From Eudorina sp. 2006-703-Eu-15 (Eukaryota; Chlorophyta; Chlorophyceae; Chlamydomonadales; Volvocaceae): a stretch of 64,000 nucleotides of DNA. The notes under the pieces are model-generated. The model ran no database searches, had not been told where the DNA came from, and saw only the letters and a program-made list of their open reading frames with translations. The position numbers were made by a program, and so were the translations under genes. The stretch covers positions 509,001-573,000 of the forward strand of contig BDSI01000046.1 of the NCBI GenBank assembly GCA_003117195.1, read 5' to 3'. Shown piece by piece: positions 37,164 through 47,800 of this stretch; the first letter of the stretch is position 1; every line of letters starts with the position of its first letter.

Positions 37164-37934
37164 GTGCATAGATTGAGCAAGCTCAAGCAGGTAGCTAGGG
37201 TAGACCCGAAACCAACCTGCAGTACGCCAACGGCGGTCACCGCATCTGCATTATTATCGTCTCATAAGCTGGATGTCTCCGATCTGGTAACAGAGTTGGA
37301 GGACCGTTTCAACCTGCTACATGTTCTCGTGCAAGCCGCGGTGCTCACAGAGCGCGGTGAAAGTAACGGCGATGACAGCGTGTACAGTCGCCTCGCGATG
37401 GATATTTGGCATGTGCGCCGCATTCTTGCCAGCTTTGCCGCCAACGGCGCCAGCGTCCAATGGGTCGCTGAGTTCCACGCCCACATTATGAATGGCACGC
37501 GTGGCCTCACGGCGAAGACGAAGCAGCTACTCACCATCTCACTCCCGATGCAGCGGCTCATATGCTTCAGGCGACGGCACGGCGTCGTGCAGCAGCATGG
37601 CATTAGGCCTGAAGCGGCGGCTTTGCCCCCATGCGCAGTGGATCCGCCTGCTCGAAGCTCTCGGCGCCGGATCAAAATTGCTGCCGGACAGTTACCCTCT
37701 TCAGGGCCTTCTGAGCTGCGCTGCAAGTGCAGCCGACTGCACCATAACAGCGCTGGAGGGAGTGCTTGCGTCCACGCGAAACACCAGCTTCTTCAGAGAA
37801 ACAGCCGTTACCCAACATTCCCGGGCCGGTTCACTGTCCACATGCCACTTAGCAGCATGGCAGGGGCGCCGTCCGTCACCGTCCATGCCAACGGCTGCAC
37901 CGCACCTGGCTTTCGGATGGTGTCCCTAACATGA
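37164..37934 (+). pseudogene. Coding-like sequence of unknown function in the palindrome spacer, apparently frameshifted
   Basis: An ATG-started frame reads MHRLSKLKQVARVDP onward and looks protein-like through LVTELEDRFNLLHVLVQ and WHVRRILASFAANG to about 37,485. From there the best coding-like sequence lies in a second frame (GEDEAATHHLTPDAAAHM, about 37,505-37,600), and then in a third (HAQWIRLLEALGAGSKLLPD, about 37,640-37,800). Two single-base deletions would explain this, from real decay or from consensus error. I do not recognise the family. It may be the 5' part of the gene whose later exons lie at 38,338-38,987. A chance ORF is possible. Confidence 0.35.
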
Positions 37935-38337
37935 CGGGTGCGGGAACGGGATCCGACTTTTGAGCGCTGCAGGGCTAAGTCGTCTGCCCGTCCGGTGTCC
38001 TTTGGGAAGAAAGTCGTGTTCGCTTGTTGATGTGGTGCACGGCATGACGGCGAGGGAACCGCCGGGCACGCGAGGGGTACAGCACGTACCTGATCAGTAG
38101 ATCAGTAGCCTGTAGGTTGCAGCATATTGCGATAGCGTACTGGATGGAAAATGTCCAGTAAAAAAATCAATGGCAACAGCGATTGAATCTGGATTTTGAT
38201 TTGAATGCCGTCGTCCGTAGAACCATGCAATATACCTTGCACACCTACAATGATTAATGCAGAGAGATTGAGTCACTACCAGAGCTCGTGTATGTCGCTT
38301 GTAGACAGTACCTAAACACGCGCCACTCCCTTTCCAG

Positions 38338-38987
38338 GAGGCACCAAGTACCGGACGGAAATGCTGCAACGCGGGGAACTCAACGAGAGGTATTGGCAAA
38401 TGGTTATGAGTACACACTCCATGCCGGACGATCAGCGTGCAGACGCGATTCGACTGCTGCAAGGATACTCGGTTTATGATCGCAAAGGCGCCATCATCTT
38501 TGCGGAGGAGAAGCGTCTCAACCTGCTGGAGTTTCTTAAGTCTCTAGGCAAGGTCTCTAGAATTACGAAAGGTTTTTGCTGTTAGGCTGTCAGCTTTAGG
38601 TTGCCAAGTTCTGACCTGTTTTGGGCGCTGGATTTCAGTTGTTTGTTTGGACAAAAAGCTAGTTCACGTACATATGCTCATTCGATGGACCGCCTTCACC
38701 CTGTGTCTTCAGAGCAACTCGCGCTGGCGGGCCAGGTCGTCATCCCCTTGGTCTTGGCGCTCATGCTCTGGGCGAAGCAGCTGCTGGCGTCGATGACGCT
38801 CATCTCGGCTACATTGGTCATCACCACCCTGCGCAGGAGAAACTTGGCAGCGCTCATGCTGCTGAGGGCCTTGTGCTGGCCCTTTCCGGAGCGGGCGCCA
38901 TGGTTTGCAATCGCGATGATGCTGTACGCTGCGCTGCTGATGGGGCTCTCCCTGGCCTTGGAGAAGCTGCAGTCGCTTCTGCCGTGA
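38338..38987 (+). CDS. Partial gene of unknown function: helical exon plus membrane-protein exon
   Basis: The first exon (38,338-38,547) follows a CCCTTTCCAG acceptor and reads GTKYRTEMLQRGELNERYW through NLLEFLKSL. The exon 38,713-38,987 continues EQLALAGQVVIPLVLALM, has two or three hydrophobic segments, and ends ALEKLQSLLP with TGA. The two join in phase if the intron (38,548-38,712) uses a GC donor (CTAG|GCAAGG), matching the known GC-AG consensus. With a GT donor five bases later the frame hits a stop. The incoming phase requires an upstream exon that I cannot place, perhaps in the coding-like stretch ending near 37,900. The membrane segments suggest a small integral membrane protein; its function is unknown. 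Confidence 0.4.
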
Positions 38988-39412
38988 ACCCTCGGCTAGT
39001 CATCCAGGACCAGGCCTTGCCCTGCCTTGGTCGTACGCAAGAAGTGCTGGTTGGCTGGGCTTTAATTGACGGGTGCTTCGAAAGATGACGTGATACTAGC
39101 AGCATGGAGGAGAGATCTTCCGGCATAGCTGCTGCCCTCCACTGTCATGAAGTGGTTCTACATGTGACCTTATGCATCGATATGTCCAGCGGCGGTCGGT
39201 TCAGCCCCGTTGTGACTTCACACGCGAAATTGACTATGGTCGAGACCCCTAAAGGCTACCCGTACGTGCTGCGAAGTGGTTTCGGTTTCATTTGTCCGAT
39301 TTAGGATAAGATGCATGACTGCTGAGATGTCGCCGCGGGTTTGACATCCTGATTCGTGTACTGCAGTGCTCTCCGGCAAAGACCATGGTACCATGAAAAT
39401 ATTGTGTATGTG
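38988..39412. other. Spacer intergenic sequence
   Basis: Nothing recognisable on either strand. Short frames lack domains and splice support. Confidence 0.4.
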
Positions 39413-39476
39413 CTTGTGACAACAATCGTACCGCACGGTATTACGACGTAATACCGTGCGGTACGATTGTCACAAG
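39413..39476. repeat. Near-perfect short palindrome (29-bp stem, 3-nt loop)
   Basis: CTTGTGACAA(CAA)TCGTACC runs into CGCACGGTATTAC, then the loop GAC, then the exact reverse complement through GGTACGATTGTCACAAG. The only mismatch is a three-base insertion in the left stem. It sits about 0.5 kb inside the inner boundary of the right arm. Confidence 0.85.
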
Positions 39477-39901
39477 TATGTGCCGTACCTGCGGCATGCT
39501 TCACGCTGGTTACGCCGGACCGCAAGGTTGCATCCTATGTGATCTGGGTCCAGTCGTACAAATTCTTGGCTGGGAGGGCTGCAAGGAGGAGGCAAGGATT
39601 TGTTAACAGGAGATTGGAGAGGGAGGAGATGAGGAGGCGTTTGGAACTGGTTTGGTCAGGACGGAGGTCGCCGCAATCCCACACTGCCGCCATTGCTGAA
39701 CTGACCTTCAGGGCAGCACGGTATGCATGGCGGGCTCCTTACACAAGGTGGGCGAGGCGGGTCTTACGCGATTTCAAGGACAGGAAATCATGGCATTCCA
39801 GAATTCATTGTGTTGTTGGCGGCTATCACTTTATGCCCTCCTCGGGTAGGTTCCTTGGTGTCATATGGGTTATGTGTTACGTGAATGCTTTTAAACTGTA
39901 A
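39467..39901 (+). CDS. Possible hypothetical protein, 144 aa, Arg-rich
   Basis: An uninterrupted frame from ATG to TAA reads MSQVCAVPAACFTLVTPD, then a basic helical region (RRLEREEMRRRLELVWSGRR) and RWARRVLRDFKDRKSWHSR. Its start overlaps the right stem of the palindrome. No family is recognised and there is no supporting splice or polyadenylation evidence. It may be an exon or a chance ORF. Confidence 0.22.
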   Translation: MSQVCAVPAACFTLVTPDRKVASYVIWVQSYKFLAGRAARRRQGFVNRRLEREEMRRRLELVWSGRRSPQSHTAAIAELTFRAARYAWRAPYTRWARRVLRDFKDRKSWHSRIHCVVGGYHFMPSSGRFLGVIWVMCYVNAFKL

Positions 39902-39991
39902 GGCTCCCACGCAGCCGCCAGGGTACAACTGTTAACGTCATTACGTGATTGTTGTCTCGACGGTGAGTTAACAAACGAAACGAGACGATTT

Positions 39992-42403
39992 TCGATGTGT
40001 CCGAACGCTGCGTGTTACAGACGCTCCTCCCAAAGACCGAGCCGGCCTAGCGCTCGCGAGGCAATCACGACATGAGCGCGGAAGCGACGGAAACGAGAAC
40101 GCCCAGGCGAAGTCGAACCTGAGCTCGATACCAATGTAACGACGGCGACTTGACGAACGTAACGAGACAATTTTGTCCATACGCTGCGTGCAACAATTGT
40201 CGATATTTTATGTCCTCGCCAGCCTTTCCCGCTATGGCAGGCTCAGCAGCGGCACTGCAACCCGTACTCAGCCCTCCCTACGGGCCGAGCTCTGACGGGT
40301 TCAGCGCAAAATAGCACAGTAGCGCTTTTCTGCTAGCGCCCCGGGCACACATAACTTGGCGTACACACATCACCGTGATGCCGTGAACTCTCGACTCTGC
40401 AAGCGGCCACAGCTCCTGGCCCTTGCCGTCACTGCCGTACCACCGTACCCATCTGACAAAATGATTGTGCACACACGGGGAGCACCACAAGAACAGAACA
40501 CGGCAACGGCTAGTTTCTGTGGAAGCACATGGCTTGACGCCCATCTATCTGTCCGGGGTTGCGCAACACCGGTCATAAACATTCATTCTGTGCACGCTAA
40601 ACATGTCGCCGTATGGAGCGGCCGAGCGGGCGCACGATGCAGACGCACATCAGCACCGAAATGGGTCGGGCAGAGGCGAATCTTTTGCAGACACGCGGTT
40701 AATGTCCCTGTTATGGCAGGGACGTAATGTCATCACGGGAAAGCAACGAGCAGGGTACGACAGAGAGTACGACAGACCTCGCTCTGTATCCAACACAATG
40801 TATTTCGAGACGAGGCGTGTGCTCGCATATGCATCTCGGGGCCGACTGACGAAATCGTACGACAGAAGCGCTTAGCCATTTGGCCTCCTCGCCACCACCA
40901 CGCATGGCATAGCCCTGGCCGCCTCTGGAAAGGACCGGCACGTAACGGTTTTCATTTCTTTCACATTCAAGCACAGGAGAGTCCTCTTGCACTGTTAGCA
41001 AAGGAGATCACAATTGGGAAGCTGTAGCAGGATGCTAGTAAATTACAATTCGGTCCGCCAATGTGCTGTGCGCGGGTCGATGCCGCGGTCTGATACCTTA
41101 ACTATCTTAACGGTATGTACTTAAACGGTACCTTAACACTTCCGCCCGATGTCCTGAAATGGAAGTAGCTAGTCTATATAGCGAGACGGATAGGTAGGTC
41201 CGTCGAAGCATAACCGGTTGTAACCTAGCTGTCGAGTATGGATGATCCGCCGGCTATCCGTTTGGTATCTTTGGTTAGTCGTTGAAGGGCCCGAGTGTCC
41301 GAGGGCCCTCCTGGAGTGTGTACGACATGGAACGCTATTTAAGTGGCCCCCAGGCAGTTCCGGACCATTATCCTTGATTACCCTTGACTCTCAGACAACC
41401 CGACATGTAACTGTGAAGTGTTACACCCGAGGCCCATTGTCCCCTGTACCGGAACACTTCCACCCTTCTACAGAAGCAATCTAACGCGCCGCTTATGCCA
41501 GCTTACATCCGACCGGTGTGCATCCTTTCCTAGCTCAAAACAAGACATGCTGCCCTACAAAACAAACATGCTGCTGCTTTTCCGCCGACACCCGGCGAAT
41601 CAGCGTTCCAGCTCCTGACGACCGTCAGCTGTCCGGAAGGTCGTACTACAGTACGCACGTCACATCAACGGACATCGACGGCGATAGGAGATTGTTGGCA
41701 CGCGGCGTCTCCGACGACAGCGGCTCTTCCATGCTGTACGGCGCGCATACATTCACAGACAACCGAAATCCAACCAACGAGGCCAAAACAGCAGTGCCGC
41801 CCACCGCCGCCGGCTGCGTCCGGGGAGGCACTACAGCACAGCATCGACATGTTTTCCGCTGGCACCACGCACGATGCAGCCCATCAACAGCGCGAGCTGG
41901 TTTTCCCCAAACGCGGCGGACGGCAAGCAAGTTGATACCGTATGGTGGTGCGGAATGTTGTGGGGTTCAACGCGCCAGGGAAAGGTCAGCGGACAAACCA
42001 GACCAGGGCACTGATCGTTCCTAAAACATGGGTGAGTGTCGTAAAGCTGCCGGCCTCTTACACTCCCCTACGCCCCGCTTCACACACTGCTTCACACACT
42101 GCACACGAACACATGCCCACCCGCAACGTGCGTGCATCCCTCGACGCAGCCCTCACACGAACACCCCACCTCCACGCTGCCATGCCATTGCGCCACCAAG
42201 CGGCATAAAGCCGACGTGTCGCATCGCAGCCCTCTCCTTCCCAGAAGCCCAACTACGAGGGGGTCTCCTGCCAGCGTTACAACTCACGCCCGACACCACC
42301 GCCCGGGGTCACCAGTCCCCAAGACGGGCAGAGCCGATGACACGCCACACGGCTGCGTCGTACATACACCCAACACCCCACAGAGGAGGCGAAGATCCCC
42401 TCC
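39992..42403. other. Inner, gene-poor part of the right arm
   Basis: Mirror of 34,626-37,003 with the same lack of recognisable genes. It includes the probable FO synthase 3' UTR at its outer end, with TTACA (TGTAA on the minus strand) at 42,277-42,281, about 125 bp past the stop codon. Confidence 0.5.
42277..42281 (-). terminator. Putative polyadenylation signal TGTAA of FO synthase
   Basis: TGTAA on the minus strand, about 125 bp downstream of the FO synthase stop codon. TGTAA is the usual polyadenylation signal in volvocine algae. The truncated copy keeps the same signal at 34,748-34,752. Confidence 0.45.
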
Positions 42404-44850
42404 TCAGCGCAGAGCCCCGCTGCCCGGGGCCGCCATCACCAACGGCTGCAGCGGCGCCGCACCGAACGACCGCGCGGTCCGCTCGACCGGAGGCGTGCCG
42501 TACAATGTCGTACGCTGCCGTGGCTGTCTGCCGGCTGCCCGGATGATTTCCTCCATGCGCGGTGGCGGCAGCTCCTGTCCGTGGGAGGCGCCTGCGCGCA
42601 GGTGGTGTAGCCAGCACCAGCACCAGCACCAGCACCAGCACCAGGGGGTATGTGCCGTCAAGATGCCGTACGGTGTGCCACGGCGCGTGGTGAGTGCGGC
42701 GGCCGACTGGATATGCTGTATGCGCACATGAGAGGCACGTACCGCACGCGACACTCTGCCCTCAGGCCTCCCCCCCGGGGCAAAGGGGCCGCCTCGACGT
42801 ACGGTGGGGACAGCCGCCGCTATCTGATCCTTCTCGCCGGCCCCTCCGGGTCCATCCCCCCCCTTAATGTCAACAAAGACAGCGAAACCGCGAAAGTGCA
42901 ACAAACCGATAACCGCCGATGTAGACATTGACGAAGCCGGTGAAGCGTTGACGCCGACGAGATAAGTAGGAGCTGATATGTTCTGATAGTGGACGGCTGA
43001 TGAGATACCGTAGTAGGGCTGGCGAGAAGAGTTGCAACGGCCGAACCCAAAGAGAAAAGACTGCTACCTAGCCGGCCCGCGGCCAGTAATTCCTATAGGT
43101 TAATGTCAAGGCAAAGCAGGGGTTCATGCGCAAACGACGCGTGCGATGCGACAAAGCAAGCATGGTGCCCGGCAACAGTGAACCCGCCCGGCTATTGATG
43201 TATGATGCAAATGTAGACTGACCTGAAAGAAAGGGATGCACCAGAGCGACGAGCACAGGCACAAGCACAAAGGCGACAGTGTTAGTACATTCAGTAACCG
43301 ACAAAGTAACTGACGAGCATGCAGAATGCGACACCGGTGCCAAGGCAGGGACACACGTGAACGCAGCCGGCCTACAACTAGTATTGAATATTTAGGAATA
43401 CTGGGGAATGTGGGCACCGTAAGGGATAATAGCTGCGACCGTACGGCTGCGCTGATGTACGGCGGGGAAAGCACGAGGCCAGGTGACTGCAGCTGGTGTA
43501 AAATTTATGAAATTTCAGCAGAGGGTGCTGAAAAGGCGCGGAACTATATGATAGTTGCAGTGATCCCTCGGCGACTATCCCCCCCCGCACCCACCCACCC
43601 ACCCTCCCAGCCACCCACCTGCCGCCCGCGTGATGGTCTCGTTCATGATGGAGCCGCCCATGTCGTTGCAGCCGGCCGCCAGCAGCTGCCCCGCCCTCCC
43701 TGGCCCCATCTTGACCCAGGAGGCCTGGATGTTGGTGACGTGCGGGTGCAGGACCAGGCGGGCCACCGCGTGCAGCAGCACCCCCTCGTGGAGGCTGGGG
43801 CCGCGCCGGGCGAGACCCTGGGGCGGGAGGGGTGGGGGTGGGGCGGGAGGGAGAGTGGGGCACGGCAGGAGAGTGGGGCGGGCGAGAGGAGACAGCAGAA
43901 AGGGTTGGAGGATACAGGTGGCAGGGGCTTGCGAGTCAGGGCCCAGGGACAGCGCGGAGGTGGCACGAGTAGGGCAGGTCTGACAGGTAGCCTCTCCAAA
44001 CAGCCGGACAGGCGGGCCGAAGCGGGCCGCCGACTGCGGGTTCCGCGCGCGGCAACGCAGGTCGTTGCCGGGGAGGTGGGCCCGCTGGGTGAGACAGGAT
44101 CGACACCGTCGGCAAGCCCCGCCAAGGCAATCGCTGCTTGCTGATGCGGGGATCGGGTACTGGCGGAAGCGAGAGGAGATGGCGGGGGGGGGGGGTCGCG
44201 GGGTGGCAGATGCGGCGAGAGGGTAACATTGAAAAACCCTAGAGACCAGAACGCGAGGCGGCGGGTGTCGCCCCTCTCGTGGGCGCGAGGCTCTTACCCC
44301 TGGCGACCCACCCTGGAGCTATTAGCCGGCTCCTACCCTTGAGCGTGTGGAGGGCTCCGTCCCGCACAGGCGGGGCAGGGGACAGGCGCGCCGCCATCGG
44401 AGGGCCCAACCACCCACCCACCTACTCACCCACCCAGCCAGCCAGCCACCTACTCACCCACCCACCCACCCATCTGCGGGCTCCTTCGCGCCCACCCACC
44501 CACCCACCCAACGGGCCCCGCCCCACCTGCAGGTACACGGGCGCCTCCATGTGGACGAACGGCAGCGGCACAAACTCCGTGATGCCCACCCCCGCACCCC
44601 CGGGCCACTGCCCTCCCCCCCGCTGCTCCGCCCGCTGCTGCAGCCCCCGCAGCGCCACCAGGTGGGCGGCCCAGGCAGCGGGACCCTCCTCCAGGCTGCC
44701 GAACATGAGGGTGGAGGTGGTGCGGAGCCCCACGCGGTGCGCGGCAGCCACCACCTGACACGCGGGGAGGGGTTGGGGAGGAAGCACGGCGTGCGGGCGA
44801 GCGGGGCGGGTCTGTGTGTGTGTGTGTGTGTGTGTGTTATCAAAGAGAAA

Positions 44851-44881
<31 letters not shown>

Positions 44882-47800
44882 TGGGGGGGAACGAGCGGGC
44901 AGGCGGGCGAGCGGGCGGGATGCAGGGCCGGTTTGATAAGAGGTTGGGGAGTGCCGGCAGAGGCAGCAGCGGACGTGGCGTTTTGTGTGTAGGACGCAAA
45001 GCGAAGGGCCGAGCAGCTGCATCGTTTCGTTTTGTTTCGTTTCGGGCTTTCGAGGTTTTGAGAACGGCTGCAGAAGTGTGGGGCACCCAGGCAGCAGGGC
45101 AGAGAGCAGCAGCAGCAGGCGAGCGACAAGGTCGATGGGCCCCAAGGAACGTCCCGGCCGCTGCGGAAACCAGGGCGGCGGCGGCGGCGGCGGCGGCGGC
45201 ACAGCAATCCTTAGAAACGTTTTCGCAAGCTGCAGCAAGGTGAGTGGCCTCGTATCATCCATCCATCAAGGCATGCGGATGCGCCCGGTTGCCGGGCTGC
45301 GGCGGTGCCGGTCTGCGTCCCCGCTACAAGCACCGACCGCATGCCCGCGTGCTCGGTGTCATCGGCGTCCTAGATGATACCCTCCCAGCGAGGCAGGGAG
45401 GAGGCATGGGCCTGTTGTGCGGGGAGGGCATGAGGGCCATGTGGACACCTGCCTGCAGCCAGGTCGCCGAGTCGATCTTGTCGGGGCACAGCACGCGCCG
45501 CACGTCGTCGTGCAGCACCTCCGCGGCCGTCCCCGGCAGGCTGCCCAGGCCCGCCGCTGCCAGCCGCTCCAGGTACCTGCGGGTCCCCAGCGGGTAGGGG
45601 CGCCAGGTCACCAGCCAGCGGGGCACCACCGACTACCTATCCTATGATTGCTGGTCGAGTGCCTTGGCGGAGGCGGCGTTCACTCTCCATCCCCCCTTCC
45701 CCGGTTCGTTTCTCTAGGGTTTCTTTCCTTTTTTATTTTCTCCCCCCTTCCCGCCTCCCCACCGCGGGTAGAGCACCCCGGGTCGCCGGATGTCCGAAGG
45801 GGGCCGGCACCCTGGCCCACACAGTGAGGCGGTGAGGGCATCTAGGCGTCCAACCGCGCAGGTGGAGGAGGCGCACGTGTGGAGGCTGGAGGCGGCGTGG
45901 TGACGCATACCGTAAGAAACGAAGATTTGTACGGGAGCTCGGGCTGCGCCGCTTTCCGCCAGCGGCGACGCAGCCGCCTCAGCAGCGCCCCCGGTCGGTG
46001 ACCCAACCGCCCGACCGTCCCTGACAGCACCGGCCTCGCCTCGCCCCACCGCGGCCACCCCATCATCACAGAGCCCGAGACCTCCTCCTGCGGCCACCGC
46101 CCGTGTCACCGTCCGGATATCGGGCTGATTGAGTTTTCTGCACACCCGCACCCAACCCCCGGGACCCGCACCCAACCCCCGGGACCCGCACCCAACCCCC
46201 GGGACCCGCACCCAACCCCCGGGACCCGCACCCAACCCCCGGGACCCGCACCCACCCCCCGGGACCCGCACCCAACCCCCGGGACCCGCACCTAACCCCC
46301 GGGACCCGCACCAACCCCCCCGGGACCCGCACCCAACCCCGGGACCCGCACCCAACCCCCGGACCCAACCCCCGGACCCGCACCCACCCAACCCCGGCCC
46401 GTCCCTCACCGCTCGTAGCTGAGGCCAGCGTGGCGGCGCCGTGGTGCATCTCCAGCGGGCTGAAGGCGTGCACGTGCACCCCCGGGGCCGCCTCCTTGGC
46501 GGCGGCCAGGATGCGCAGGTAGGTGGCCCCCGTGAAGTCGGGGTGGATGCCGCCCTGCATGCACACCTGGGGAGAGGTAGTGGAGAAAAGGGCGGGGTGG
46601 GGGATGGCGCAGGGACGGTGACTACGTTGCCGTTTCGCTGTCTTGATTGACAGTAGTGGGATTTGCCGTCGGGGGCGGGTTGGGGAGGGGGGGAGGAGGA
46701 GGGGTGGGCAGATGGGACGCGGTGGGTGGCGGGCGGGTGTGGGCGGCCTTGACGGCCAGAAGCCCTGCAGCGGCCTCCGGGGGTCCGATGGGCTCGGTGG
46801 GCGGGGTGGCGGGGTGGTGGTGCGCAGGGGGCGTTACACGAGGTGGACCTAGGTGTGTTTCTTGGGCATGCAGAATATATAGGAGTGCGTGGCATGCGAG
46901 GGGCCGAGTAACGGACCTGGGTGTGTGCGGGTGCGGGTGCAGGTGCGGGGTGCATGGATCGGTGGTGCGTGTCCGGCGCTCCGAATGCGACAACATCCCT
47001 ACCGTACTGCCCGGGTCCCATTGGGCGGTACGTGGGGGGGCCCGGGCCTCCGCTCCCGACAGGAGCAGCCGTGGGCGACACGTGGAAGTAGAACCAGCCC
47101 CTCATTCCGGTGTGCCCGGGTTTGGGTTTGGGTTTCTGGGTTAAGGGTTTTTACAGCCCCCTCATTTCTTCCACCAAGGTGGCAGATACCATTTACGCCG
47201 GGCTCTGGTGCCAGCAGCCGCAACCCAGACAGCAACCGGCGACATGGGTTGGTGTGAAGAGCTGCAGAGAGGTGCTGGGCGGGGGGGGGGCATTCCAGTC
47301 GGTCGGTACGTCGGTCGGTTAGTCGCACCTCGGTGGCGCCCCGGTCCCAGGCTTCTGCCGTACGTCGCGAGATCTCTTCGTACGGCACTACGTAGGCAGG
47401 CCCCCGCAGCTCCTCCGCCGCCTTGCCCTTACTGAATGCACAGAAGGAGCACCTGTGACGTGGGCCGTCGGTACGACAAACACTTATGTGCGGCCAAGCC
47501 ACGTTTTTAGTACTTGGTGAAACGAGTCACAGATATCGCTGCTGCCTATCGGCTGTTCGGACCTACGTTCTGCGTCGGCGTCGGCGTCGGCGTTGGCGTT
47601 CGGTTGACATTGTACGCCATCCATAAGATTTCCATAGGAAACACGTCCTATGGCGGCCAGCGCCTCTTTGTGACCACACCCCCGAGGAGTCGTCCTTCAG
47701 GTTTCGGAGAGCACAACGGGAATCTCGATATCCGGATTCCCCTCCAAATCCCGCCCCGCGCGGTACGGGAACTCGTAGTACGGGATCCGCAGCCCCGGGT

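Larger units (their letters stand above)
39992..47233 (-). repeat. Right arm of large inverted repeat
   Basis: This is the reverse complement of 30,310-37,003, about 0.5 kb longer because of indels. Extra material here includes a 20-bp minisatellite (46,143-46,396), a (TG)n tract (44,812-44,880), a block of about 170 bp in the intron after exon 15 (43,857-44,030) and about 45 bp near 40,890. The arm contains exons 12-16 of the complete FO synthase gene. Confidence 0.95.

Noticed and set aside
41518..42024. 168-aa open frame mirrored in both arms (35,005-35,511 and 41,518-42,024)
   Set aside because: Being mirrored only reflects the duplication. No domain, splice evidence or codon character supports coding.
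42028..42731. 172- and 199-aa plus-strand frames
   Set aside because: They are antisense to the last FO synthase exon and its 3' flank.
45714..47105. 463-aa minus-strand open frame
   Set aside because: It reads straight through two FO synthase introns and the 20-bp minisatellite, and is in frame with exon 12 only because of the one-base deficit there; the exon-intron structure matched in both arms explains the region better.
30310..47233. A terminal-inverted-repeat transposon with 7-kb arms
   Set aside because: The arms contain part of a host gene, the boundaries differ in context with no target-site duplication that I could see, and no transposase or polymerase is present. Segmental inverted duplication fits better.
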